The notes beneath the pieces were generated by a model. That model saw only the letters and a program-made list of their open reading frames with translations, made no database searches and was not told the origin of the DNA. A stretch of 19,521 nt of DNA, from the NCBI GenBank assembly GCA_964390115.1, contig CAYMGT010000012.1, forward strand, positions 1-19,521. The letters are read 5' to 3'. The stretch is from JAIPJA01 sp964390115. GTDB taxonomy: Bacteria; Patescibacteriota; Patescibacteriia; Patescibacteriales; UBA12465. How positions within the stretch are numbered: position 1 is the stretch's first letter; each line of letters opens with the position of its first letter. Positions 8,203-15,224 of this stretch are shown one piece after another. Position numbers and translations under genes: made by a program.

Positions 8203-9945
8203 ATGAAAAAAAACTGGCATTTAGCTAATAAAATAAGTTTAGACTTTATAGGAAAACATCACGAAATCCCTAGTTTTTTGTTGCAACTTCTAGTTAATAG
8301 AAATATTGAAAGTGATAAATTTTTAGAGTTTTTAAATAATGATACTGTTAAGTTTTTAGATCCTTATTTATTTTCTGACATGCAAAAAGTTATAGAAAAG
8401 ATTATTTATCATATAAAATCTAAACATAAAATTTTAGTCTATGGAGACTATGACGCTGATGGAATTACTTCCAGCTCCTTACTTTTTGATATATTAAATA
8501 CCTTAAAGGCAGACGTAGAAACTTATATTCCTGATAGAGTTAGCGAGGGTTATAGTTTAAATAAACAAGCAATTTCTGAAGCTCATAATCGTGGTATTAA
8601 ATTAATAATTACTGTTGATTGTGGGGTAAGAAATAAAGTAGAAATATCTTTAGCGCAAGAATTAGGCATTGAAGTGATAGTCAGTGACCATCATAGTTTT
8701 CCGGAGAATAAAAAAGATTGGCCAGATTGTTTGATTATAAACCCAGCTCATCCTGGAGATAGTTTCCCTTATAAAAAACTAGCTGGAGTTGGGGTGGCCT
8801 TTAAGCTAGCTGAAGCCTTAGTAAACTCCTCTAAACTTAGTAGTGAAGATAAATCTAAATTACTAAGAAGACAATTAGATTTAGTGGCTTTAGGTACAAT
8901 TGCAGATTTAGTCTCTCTAACGGGAGAAAATAGAGTTTTAGTGAGAGAAGGTTTAAAAGTTATTAATTATAATTTAAGTTCTTTAGTCAAAGGTAGGCAA
9001 GGTTTGTATCAGTTAGCTAAATTATCTAAACTCTCTGGTGATAAAGATTTGGAAAGTTGGAATATTGCTTTTCAATTAGCTCCAAGATTGAATGCTTCAA
9101 GTCGTATAGAACATGCTGACACTGCGGTTAAATTACTTACCACGTCTTCTCGTATAGAAGCTAGACAACTAGCGGAGGAACTTAATTTAAAAAATCAAAA
9201 AAGACAAGTTATTACTAAGGAAATTTTTAACGAAGTAGGTGATCTTTTAAAAGATGATAAAAATTTTGTTAAGATAGCTGTTTGTCCTCAGGGGAAAAAA
9301 TGGAATGAGGGAGTAATAGGTTTAGCCTCTAGTAAGCTTACCGCTAAACACTATCTTCCTTCTTTAGTAATTACTAGGACTGAAGAGGATAAAGGTAAGG
9401 TAAGTTTTAAAGGCTCTGGTCGAAGTATTAATGAGTTTAATTTAGTCGAGGCTTTAGAAGATTTAAAAGACTATTTAGATAAATACGGGGGGCATCCTAT
9501 GGCTTGTGGCTTTTCTATTTATAGTCAAGATAAACTAGATAAATTTGTTTCAAAGTTAAGAAAGTTAGCAGAAAAAAAATTAAAAGGCAAGGAATTGTCT
9601 CCTAAATTAGAAATTGATTTAGAATTAGATTTAGCACTTATAAATGAAGATTTTATGTTAAATTGTGACAAGCTTAGACCTTATGGTAAGGATAATCCTC
9701 GTCCTTTATTTGTCAGTCGCAAACAACTAGTTTCTGATATAATGACTATGGGAGATAAGGGGCAACATATAAAAATTAAGGTAAATAATTTTTGGGCGAT
9801 TGCTTTCTCACAAAGTGAAAAATTTACTGAAGTAAAAGCAGGGGATAAAATTGATTTAGTTTATTATTTGGAATATAATCACTTTAACGGTAAAAAAACT
9901 ATTCAACTCAAAATAATTGATTTTAAAAAATATGAAGAAAAATAA
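8203..9945 (+). CDS. recJ: Single-stranded-DNA-specific exonuclease RecJ
   Basis: DHH-superfamily 5'-3' ssDNA exonuclease working in recombination (RecFOR route), mismatch and base-excision repair in the cytoplasm. The metal-binding motifs are clear: GDYDADG (residues 81-87), DCG (139-141) and DHH (162-164), then 'NPAH' and 'LGTIADLVSL'. A DHHA1 domain follows with 'GVIGLASSKL' and 'GGHPMACGFSI', and then a C-terminal OB-like domain. The length of 580 aa is typical. The ATG lies 3 nt after the small membrane protein stop with no Shine-Dalgarno sequence. The 3' end overlaps rnhA by 14 nt, so the two are probably coupled. Confidence 0.95.
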   Translation: MKKNWHLANKISLDFIGKHHEIPSFLLQLLVNRNIESDKFLEFLNNDTVKFLDPYLFSDMQKVIEKIIYHIKSKHKILVYGDYDADGITSSSLLFDILNTLKADVETYIPDRVSEGYSLNKQAISEAHNRGIKLIITVDCGVRNKVEISLAQELGIEVIVSDHHSFPENKKDWPDCLIINPAHPGDSFPYKKLAGVGVAFKLAEALVNSSKLSSEDKSKLLRRQLDLVALGTIADLVSLTGENRVLVREGLKVINYNLSSLVKGRQGLYQLAKLSKLSGDKDLESWNIAFQLAPRLNASSRIEHADTAVKLLTTSSRIEARQLAEELNLKNQKRQVITKEIFNEVGDLLKDDKNFVKIAVCPQGKKWNEGVIGLASSKLTAKHYLPSLVITRTEEDKGKVSFKGSGRSINEFNLVEALEDLKDYLDKYGGHPMACGFSIYSQDKLDKFVSKLRKLAEKKLKGKELSPKLEIDLELDLALINEDFMLNCDKLRPYGKDNPRPLFVSRKQLVSDIMTMGDKGQHIKIKVNNFWAIAFSQSEKFTEVKAGDKIDLVYYLEYNHFNGKKTIQLKIIDFKKYEEK

Positions 9946-10363
9946 TTTAAAAAAAAATACAGATCTTATAATCTATTGTGATGGTGGATCTAGAGGTAAT
10001 CCTGGACCAGCGGGTTTAGGGGCGGTTATCTATGATGCAGATAAAAATATTTTAGAAGAGATTTCAGAATACTTAGGAGTAACCACTAATAATCAAGCAG
10101 AGTATAGGGCGGTTTTAAAAGCAATAGAAAAAGCTAAAGATATGCAAGCTACAAAGTTAACTTTTTATTTAGACTCAGAGTTAATTGTTAAACAAATGTC
10201 AGGAGAATATAGGGTAAAAAATAAAGACTTATTGCCTATATATTTAAAAATTAGACAATATATTTTAGAGTTTAGCCAAGTAAACTTTTTTCATGTTAGG
10301 AGAGAATATAACAAGGAAGCTGATAGCTTGGCTAATTTAGCTATGGACAAAAAGGGGAATTAA
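9932..10363 (+). CDS. rnhA: Ribonuclease HI
   Basis: Endonuclease cleaving the RNA strand of RNA-DNA hybrids (R-loops, primers). The catalytic residues are in place: Asp17 (YCDGGSRGNPGPAG), Glu57 (NNQAEYRA), Asp81 (LDSELIVKQM) and Asp131 (NKEADSLAN). It is 143 aa from the ATG at 9932, a usual length for the short bacterial form without an N-terminal hybrid-binding domain. I prefer this ATG, embedded in the last codons of recJ, to an in-frame TTG at 9917 that would add five residues. The overlap ATGAAGAAAAATAA resembles those inside the oxidoreductase operon. The stop codon directly abuts the first palindromic repeat, and the next gene runs convergently. Confidence 0.94.
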   Translation: MKKNNLKKNTDLIIYCDGGSRGNPGPAGLGAVIYDADKNILEEISEYLGVTTNNQAEYRAVLKAIEKAKDMQATKLTFYLDSELIVKQMSGEYRVKNKDLLPIYLKIRQYILEFSQVNFFHVRREYNKEADSLANLAMDKKGN

Positions 10364-10385
10364 TTTACTAATTACACTTAGTAAA
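10364..10385. repeat. 22-bp palindrome, copy 1 (3' flank of the ATPase gene)
   Basis: TTTACTAA and TTAGTAAA form perfect 8-bp inverted arms around a 6-nt centre (TTACAC). It begins immediately after the rnhA stop codon and matches the copies at 10396-10417 and 11706-11727. It is not followed by a T-run on either strand, so it is a poor intrinsic terminator. A protein-binding site or element boundary is more plausible. Confidence 0.75.
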
Positions 10386-10395
10386 TTAAGTCTAT

Positions 10396-10417
10396 TTTAC
10401 TAATCATACTTAGTAAT
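10396..10417. repeat. 22-bp palindrome, copy 2 (overlaps the ATPase stop codon)
   Basis: TTACTAA and TTAGTAA form 7-bp inverted arms around TCATAC; the outermost base of the right arm differs from the other copies. It lies 32 bp from copy 1, about three helical turns, so the two face the same side of the DNA. It includes the last codons and stop of the minus-strand ATPase gene (stop at 10410-10412). Confidence 0.72.
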
Positions 10418-11702
10418 TTTCTAAGCTCCATTTCCAAGCAGGTACGAGTACTATTTTTTTGTTATCAATTTTAATAGTTTCATCTCTTTTTTGATTTATA
10501 ATTATAGACTGATTTAAATTGTATTTATTCATTACTTTAATTAATCCGTTTATTTCTCTTTTCTCATTATTTTTATTTAAATCATAACAAACTTGGATAG
10601 CTTGAGTAATCTTACTCCCTTCTTTGATTAAAAAGTCACACTCAAAACTATTGCTATAATAAAATAGATCAGACTGTCTTCTACTTAGCTCTATAAAGAC
10701 ATAATTCTCTAAAAGCTTACCCTCATCTTTAGAAAAATTAAAAGCTATTTGATTAATTAAACCATTGTCAATACAGTATATTTTTTTATTATTAATATTC
10801 TGTTTTTTAATTGAATAATCAAATTTTTTTAAATCAGAAAATATATAAGCATTTTTTAAATGTTCTATGTATTCTTGAAGGGTATTTTCATTGGTGTGTA
10901 AATTTTTACTTAGTTTGTTATAGCTAAAAAAACTAGTATAATTAGTGATTAGATAATAGGCTAGTTCTTTTAAAGTAGTTTTTTGTTTTATTTGATTATT
11001 ATCAATTACATCTTTAAGTATAATGGTTTTATAGTAACTCTCTAAAATGTTTGAATTATTATCAATTAATACTTCAGGGAAGCCACCAACTTTTAAATAG
11101 TCTTTGAAAGCTTTAATTAATTTGTGTTGGATTGGATAGTTATCAATTTCATTTAATTGGTAGTCAATTTTTTTAATAGTCAAATACTCTTTAAAAGAGA
11201 AGGGAAAGTTTACATGACTAAAATATCTACCAGATAATCTTGATATATATTGACTTTCAAGTAATTGAGAGTTTGATCCTGTTAGTATAATTTTTTTGAA
11301 AATTTTTTCATCATAAACTTCTTTAATCCATTTTTCCCAAAGTTCAATATTTTGAATTTCATCAAAAAATAAATATTTAATTTTTCTATCTAGCAAAACT
11401 TCTGCTTGGTTAATTATATCGTATAAATTTTGTACTTTTCTGTAGTAGGGTATAAAGGTTGGTGAATCAAAGTTTATAGATAGAATAGATTTGGGCTCTA
11501 TATTTTTATTAAAAATTAAATTATCAATTAAGATATTTAGAATAGTAGATTTTCCACTTCTTCTAATACCAGTAATAATTTCAATAAATTTAGAATTAAA
11601 ATTAATATTTTTAATTAATTCACGATTAACATAGTTATTTTTTTTATAATTTTTTTGCCAATGTTTATTTTGCCTAAGTAAAGTGTTGTTTAAGTTTTCC
11701 AT
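10410..11702 (-). CDS. AAA ATPase with C-terminal DUF4143 domain
   Basis: Member of the widespread AAA_14/DUF4143 ATPases, whose cellular role is unsettled. The N-terminal P-loop is GIRRSGKST (residues 45-53), Walker B is KYLFFDEIQN (109-118), and TGSN (141-144) precedes 'SRLSGRY', all in the order expected for the family. The C-terminal part carries the PD-(D/E)xK-like block 'FECDFLIKEG...AIQVCYDL', in which the usual catalytic Lys of ExK is absent (QVC), and ends 'VLVPAWKWSLENY', typical of one subgroup. The length of 430 aa is complete. It is a lone gene, convergent with rnhA and placed behind the oxidoreductase terminator. It has its own consensus promoter, and copies of one 22-bp palindrome lie at both ends. 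The setting suggests an independently acquired, autonomously regulated unit (inference). Confidence 0.88.
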   Translation of the reverse strand: MENLNNTLLRQNKHWQKNYKKNNYVNRELIKNINFNSKFIEIITGIRRSGKSTILNILIDNLIFNKNIEPKSILSINFDSPTFIPYYRKVQNLYDIINQAEVLLDRKIKYLFFDEIQNIELWEKWIKEVYDEKIFKKIILTGSNSQLLESQYISRLSGRYFSHVNFPFSFKEYLTIKKIDYQLNEIDNYPIQHKLIKAFKDYLKVGGFPEVLIDNNSNILESYYKTIILKDVIDNNQIKQKTTLKELAYYLITNYTSFFSYNKLSKNLHTNENTLQEYIEHLKNAYIFSDLKKFDYSIKKQNINNKKIYCIDNGLINQIAFNFSKDEGKLLENYVFIELSRRQSDLFYYSNSFECDFLIKEGSKITQAIQVCYDLNKNNEKREINGLIKVMNKYNLNQSIIINQKRDETIKIDNKKIVLVPAWKWSLENY

Positions 11703-11705
11703 ATT

Positions 11706-11727
11706 TTTACTAATTATGATTAGTAAA
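11706..11727. repeat. 22-bp palindrome, copy 3 (at the ATPase transcription start)
   Basis: TTTACTAAT and ATTAGTAAA form perfect 9-bp arms around TATG, the best copy of the three. On the minus strand it starts 3 bp after the -10 box and ends 3 bp before the ATPase ATG, so it covers the predicted transcription start and 5' leader. That is the classic position for a repressor operator. As RNA it could also form a hairpin occluding the start codon. Confidence 0.8.
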
Positions 11728-11730
11728 TTT

Positions 11731-11759
11731 ATTATATATTTTTTTTAATCTTTGGTCAA
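11731..11759 (-). promoter_or_regulatory. Consensus sigma-70 promoter of the ATPase gene
   Basis: Reading the minus strand, TTGACC (11759-11754) and TATAAT (11736-11731) are separated by exactly 17 bp containing an A-tract. This is the closest match to consensus in the window. The start of transcription is expected near 11724, inside palindrome copy 3, giving a leader of about 22 nt. A strong promoter with an overlapping palindrome suggests that the gene is repressed under some conditions. Confidence 0.82.
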
Positions 11760-11779
11760 GATATTTAATAGAAAATAAT

Positions 11780-11810
11780 AAAAAAAATCAACCAAAATCA
11801 GAGGTTGATT
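11780..11810 (-). terminator. Rho-independent terminator of the 2-oxoacid oxidoreductase operon
   Basis: On the minus strand, AATCAACC, a 9-nt loop (TCTGATTTT) and GGTTGATT form a perfect 8-bp stem. The descending arm runs straight into a run of eight T (A at 11780-11787 on the plus strand). It lies 18 nt past the stop of the beta-subunit gene, as expected for the end of the operon, and isolates the ATPase gene from read-through. Confidence 0.88.
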
Positions 11811-11828
11811 CTTAATTACTTATATTTT

Positions 11829-12728
11829 TTATAGTCCGTATCTCTCTATATTAGAATTAGCTAATTTCTGAATTTCTTTTATTTGTGCTTTGCCTTTTTT
11901 ATCTCTAAATAAGTGAGAAAATCTACCTTGAGGTTTTAAATACTCTTCAACTGATTTTTTATTTTTACCAAGAATAGACTTATTTGTTAATTGACCATTT
12001 TCATATTCTAAAAGAGGATATAAACCAGTTAAAACGGCTAATTGTCCTATACTCAGTGCTTCGTCGGGTTTTATTTTCCAACCAGGTATACAAGGGGAAA
12101 GTATTTGAATATAAGCAGGACCACTATGAGCTATGGCTTTTTTTACTTTGTTTGTTATATCATTTGGATAACCAGCTGTGCTTTGAGCTACATAATTTAA
12201 ACCATGAGCCAAGGATATAGCAATCATATCTTTTTTCCTTTGTGATGATCCTAGAGAAGCTGATCCGGAAGGAGTTGTTGTGGTGCTAGCTGAGAGAGGA
12301 GTGGCTCCAGAGGCTTGAATGCCAGTATTAGAATAAGCTTCAGTGTCATAAGCAATATATAATATATTTTCTCCTCTTTCCCACATACCACTAACCAAAC
12401 CTAAACCAATATCAAAAGTACCACCATCTCCACCTTGAACAATGACCTTAGTTTTTTTATCTCCTTTTTTATTTAAAGCAGCCCTTATTCCCGAGGCTAC
12501 AGCAGAGGCATTCTCAAACAGTGAATGTATCCAAGGCACACCCCAGGCAGTTTCAGGGTAGGGAGTAGTAGTTACCTCTAGACAACCAGTAGCATTAGCG
12601 ATAATAACATCACTAGTCATGCCTCTAGTGGCCGCCATAGCAGCTATCATTTGACCACAACCAGCACAGGCTCGGTGGCCACTTCCTAGTATTGGTTTGT
12701 TTGAATTGTTTATCATAGAATAAAGCAT
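11829..12728 (-). CDS. porB: 2-oxoacid:ferredoxin oxidoreductase beta subunit (PorB-like)
   Basis: Thiamine-diphosphate-binding subunit of pyruvate (or related 2-oxoacid):ferredoxin oxidoreductase, which makes acetyl-CoA, CO2 and reduced ferredoxin. Cys21 and Cys24 (HRACAGCGQ), Cys49 (ATGCLEV) and Cys213 (LSPCIPGW) are the four iron-sulfur cluster ligands. GDGG (100-103) and DTEAYSNTG (128-136) form the thiamine-diphosphate motif, where most relatives have DNEAY. The length is 299 aa from the ATG at 12728. An upstream in-frame TTG at 12758 would add ten residues and overlap the preceding pilin-like frame, which I consider unlikely. It is followed by a strong terminator. In this family the alpha gene normally lies directly upstream, but here a pilin-like frame intervenes. 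Pyruvate is favoured as substrate by overall motif similarity, not proven. Confidence 0.92.
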   Translation of the reverse strand: MLYSMINNSNKPILGSGHRACAGCGQMIAAMAATRGMTSDVIIANATGCLEVTTTPYPETAWGVPWIHSLFENASAVASGIRAALNKKGDKKTKVIVQGGDGGTFDIGLGLVSGMWERGENILYIAYDTEAYSNTGIQASGATPLSASTTTTPSGSASLGSSQRKKDMIAISLAHGLNYVAQSTAGYPNDITNKVKKAIAHSGPAYIQILSPCIPGWKIKPDEALSIGQLAVLTGLYPLLEYENGQLTNKSILGKNKKSVEEYLKPQGRFSHLFRDKKGKAQIKEIQKLANSNIERYGL

Positions 12729-12750
12729 TTTATTATTGATAGTAGGTTTA

Positions 12751-13602
12751 TTATTCAACTGAGTAGCATTGATATCCTATTCCAGCACAAGCTCTTCCAG
12801 TAGTTACAACATCTAACCATTTTCCCCAATAAAAAGTTATAAGTTCGAAAGCTGTATCGGGATGTCCGCACATATTTTCAGCAGATGCGCCACATGGTTC
12901 CCCTGGATCACCAAGCCCGACATAAGTTCTTTCATTATAGCACCAACATTTTCCATCTGAAAAATTACTACTCTCGCCTTTACACCTTGACCCATCAGAT
13001 ACTCCAGTGCAGTATCCAATCACATTTCTACAATCATCTACTTTAAAACAATTATTCTCATCAAATTTAGTTCTGACTCCAAATTCACTATCCTCAGCAC
13101 TACAATTACTTTTAGTGGAAGCATAACATAGTTCAGTTTTTGTAGCATCTTTATTTAATCTTTTGCAACAACCAATTAATTCGCAAGTCTCATTATAAAT
13201 ATCCGTTTGTTTGTTAGGATCCCATTCACCTTTAAGAGTGGCAGTGCATTCATTTTCCGTTTCCCTTGAAGCTCGATTACCTCCACTTTCTTCTGTATAT
13301 GCACAACAACCATACTCAGTTCCAGATATCAATACAGTCTTTATTGCGTTTAATTCAGTTAGACTAGTATTAATACTACTTAGAACAATATATGAACCAA
13401 GCAGAAGCACTAGACCAACTATAGCCCCTGAAATATATGATTTAGCTTGTCCTATCTTATCTGGACTTCCAGCTGAAGTAAGCCAAATCATACCACCAAT
13501 AGCTACCATTATAATAGCTAGGGTAATACCAACGCCAGTGGCATACATATAAATTGATTTTATGTATCTACCTAGTAAGGTGCTATGGACGGTAACAACT
13601 CT
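12751..13602 (-). CDS. T4SS-pilin-like, cysteine-rich membrane protein (N-terminus lost in gap)
   Basis: The 283 visible residues are not part of the oxidoreductase, although the frame happens to run open through the N-gap into the alpha-subunit gene. Two hydrophobic helices flank a short polar loop: 'TLAIIMVAIGGMIWLTSAG' then 'SPDKIGQAKSY' then 'ISGAIVGLVLLLGSYIVL'. This is the pattern of VirB2/TrbC-like 'T4SS_pilin' proteins common in Patescibacteria. A secreted region of about 180 residues follows, with 18 cysteines by my count, including GCC twice and CWC, presumably disulfide-bonded. By hand count, leucine codons in the membrane part are 9 CTN, 2 TTA and 1 TTG, whereas neighbours use mainly TTA. 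This suggests a different origin or a chimeric contig end. Its stop at 12751-12753 directly precedes porB. Confidence 0.75.
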   Translation of the reverse strand, partial: RVVTVHSTLLGRYIKSIYMYATGVGITLAIIMVAIGGMIWLTSAGSPDKIGQAKSYISGAIVGLVLLLGSYIVLSSINTSLTELNAIKTVLISGTEYGCCAYTEESGGNRASRETENECTATLKGEWDPNKQTDIYNETCELIGCCKRLNKDATKTELCYASTKSNCSAEDSEFGVRTKFDENNCFKVDDCRNVIGYCTGVSDGSRCKGESSNFSDGKCWCYNERTYVGLGDPGEPCGASAENMCGHPDTAFELITFYWGKWLDVVTTGRACAGIGYQCYSVE

Positions 13603-13702
13603 NNNNNNNNNNNNNNNNNNNNNNNNNNNNNNNNNNNNNNNNNNNNNNNNNNNNNNNNNNNNNNNNNNNNNNNNNNNNNNNNNNNNNNNNNNNNNNNNNN
13701 NN
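13603..13702. other. Assembly gap (100 N)
   Basis: Exactly 100 N, a conventional placeholder for unknown length. It separates the N-terminal half of the alpha subunit from the pilin-like fragment. The C-terminal half of the alpha subunit (about 180 residues) and the start of the pilin-like gene are missing here. Confidence 0.99.
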
Positions 13703-14322
13703 TCTGGTTTATAGCTAGGTAAGTATTTTTTTATTTGAGTCTTGTTAGGTATAATTACAGGTTCATAGGAGTGAGTTAAAATAAAGCCATCAATATTAAC
13801 TACGGCAGGAATTTTTAATTTCTCAGCTATTTTATAGGCTAAAATATGTTGAGCTACAGCTTCTTGATGATTTTCAGCAAAAAACATTATCCAACCCGCA
13901 TCTCTTATTGCCATAGCATCTTGATGATCATTCCAAATGGTTATAGGGCTAGAAATACCTCTATTAGCAATAGTTAAAACTACTGGTAATCTAAGACCAG
14001 CAATATTATATATAACCTCAGTCATAAGTAAAACGCCCTGAGAACTAGTAGCGCTATAGGTTCTTACTCCTGTGGCACTAGCACCAACTAAAATAGAAGC
14101 AGCGGCAAACTCACTCTCCGCTCTAACATACTCGTAATTAGCTATACCATCAGCTTTAAATTTGGCTAAGTCTTCAACTATATGGGTTTGAGGAGTAATG
14201 GGATAAGCAGAAATGACATCGGGACCAATGTTAGCTATGGTTAAAGCTACAGCTCTTGAACCCTCTAAAATATTAGCTCCTTTTGGTAGCTTATTTTTTT
14301 TATTTTTTAATTTATTTTTCAT
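13703..14322 (-). CDS. porA: 2-oxoacid:ferredoxin oxidoreductase alpha subunit (PorA-like, C-terminus lost in gap)
   Basis: The first 206 residues of the alpha subunit, which carries the pyrimidine-binding part of the thiamine-diphosphate site. Family landmarks are LEGSRAVA near residue 20, 'ISAYPITPQTHIVEDLA' (about 37-53), 'AESEFAAASILVGASATGVRTYSATSSQG' and 'NIDGFILTHSYEPV', the last followed by 'LPSYKP' at the gap edge. The normal length is roughly 390 residues, so nearly half is missing. The ATG at 14322 overlaps the delta-subunit stop by 11 nt (ATGAAAAATAA), the same overlap found one gene earlier. Beyond the gap the frame continues into an unrelated pilin-like protein. A 523-residue fusion read across the Ns is an artefact. 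Confidence 0.92.
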
Positions 14323-14593
14323 CTCTTTTCATAATAATTGCTTTAACGGGACAATGTTTGGCACAAAGACCGCAACCTTTGCAATAGTCATAATTAACCT
14401 CAGCTTTGTTGTTATTTTTTAGTTTTTTCATAAAAATAGCTCTCTCTGGACAAATTTGACTACAAAGCCCACAAGCTATGCATTTATTTTTATCTATTTC
14501 TGGTTTAAAAGTTCGCCAAGAACCAGTTAAGTTATTTAAAGCGGAGTTAGGTTGAGCATTTATATCTACACTATTTTTTTTCTTATTTTTCAT
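14312..14593 (-). CDS. porD: 2-oxoacid:ferredoxin oxidoreductase delta subunit (2[4Fe-4S] ferredoxin)
   Basis: Electron-transfer subunit passing electrons from the thiamine site to soluble ferredoxin. Two CxxCxxCxxxCP clusters are visible: Cys38/41/44/48 (CIACGLCSQICP) and Cys71/74/77/81 (CKGCGLCAKHCP). The N-terminal extension with 'GSWRTFKPEID' is typical of PorD-type subunits. The length of 93 aa is complete. It overlaps porG upstream and porA downstream by 11 nt each, with the identical sequence ATGAAAAATAA at both junctions, so translation is probably coupled along the operon. No Shine-Dalgarno sequence is present. Confidence 0.94.
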   Translation of the reverse strand: MKNKKKNSVDINAQPNSALNNLTGSWRTFKPEIDKNKCIACGLCSQICPERAIFMKKLKNNNKAEVNYDYCKGCGLCAKHCPVKAIIMKRDEK

Positions 14594-15074
14594 AAGCTGA
14601 GATTACGGCCTTTAAATTCTTTTTAATTATATCTTTATTTTTTTCAGAAAATTTTTCACTTATAGCTTTTTTGAGACCATTTATAGAGATTATTTCTGTT
14701 TGTTTTGCTAAAGCTCCTAAGATTACCGTATTAGCTAAATTTTTACCTAAAATTTTTAAAGCTATATTTGTAGCATCTATAATCAAGATGTTTTCTTTTT
14801 TTATTTTTAAATTAGAATATTTTTTTAGTATATCTTCTAAAGATAGGGAGGTGTTTATTAAAATTTTAGTTTCTTTTTTTATTCCTTGACTAACAGTTTG
14901 AGAGTCTAAAAGACTAGCATCTAAAACTATTATAATGTCAGGGTTATATATTTGTTCTCTGGTTCTTATAAACTTATTACTTATTCTAGTAAAAGCCTCA
15001 ATAGGAGCTCCAGTTCTTTCTACACCAAAAGAGGGAAAGGCTTGAGAAAAAAAACCATCCTTAAAAGCACTAAT
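14583..15074 (-). CDS. porG: 2-oxoacid:ferredoxin oxidoreductase gamma subunit (PorG-like, N-terminus lost in gap)
   Basis: Open on the minus strand from the gap edge to the stop at 14583, giving 163 residues. It begins ISAFKDGFFSQAFPSFGVE, followed by RTGAPIEAFTRIS, the hallmark of the gamma subunit. It then reads through 'NPDIIIVLDASLL' and 'IIDATNIALKILG', and ends 'ANTVILGALAKQTEII...ISAYEK'. Only the first 20-30 residues (the GxGGQG segment) should be missing. A TTG at 14786, which could be mistaken for a start, is internal. It is the first gene of the operon in transcription order (gamma-delta-alpha-beta). The operon promoter must lie in or beyond the gap. Confidence 0.92.
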   Translation of the reverse strand: MSAFKDGFFSQAFPSFGVERTGAPIEAFTRISNKFIRTREQIYNPDIIIVLDASLLDSQTVSQGIKKETKILINTSLSLEDILKKYSNLKIKKENILIIDATNIALKILGKNLANTVILGALAKQTEIISINGLKKAISEKFSEKNKDIIKKNLKAVISAYEK

Positions 15075-15174
15075 NNNNNNNNNNNNNNNNNNNNNNNNNN
15101 NNNNNNNNNNNNNNNNNNNNNNNNNNNNNNNNNNNNNNNNNNNNNNNNNNNNNNNNNNNNNNNNNNNNNNNNNN
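15075..15174. other. Assembly gap (100 N)
   Basis: A second run of exactly 100 N. It hides the start of the gamma-subunit gene and, if the join is right, the divergent promoter region between that operon and the exonuclease III gene. Confidence 0.99.
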
Positions 15175-15224
15175 TATATAAATTTATTATAGCATTAAAG
15201 AATTATTAAGAAAAGTTAAATATT

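Noticed and set aside
10364..10417. A bidirectional intrinsic terminator between the convergent rnhA and ATPase genes
   Set aside because: The stems are A/T-rich, loops are 6 nt and no proper T-run follows copy 1 on either strand. The same palindrome also occurs at a promoter, where a terminator makes no sense.
11984..12220. Plus-strand frame antisense to porB
   Set aside because: It is a shadow of the conserved porB coding sequence, with no recognisable protein features.
12751..14322. A single 523-residue protein fusing an oxidoreductase alpha subunit to a pilin-like cysteine-rich protein
   Set aside because: The frame is open only because it passes through 100 N that happen to keep phase. 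The two halves belong to unrelated families, so I split it at the gap.
14583..14786. A 67-residue stand-alone gene starting at a TTG
   Set aside because: The frame is open upstream to the gap with clear gamma-subunit sequence, so this is only the C-terminal part of porG.
14952..15209. A plus-strand frame crossing the second N-gap
   Set aside because: It is antisense to porG on one side and intergenic on the other, and exists only through the Ns.
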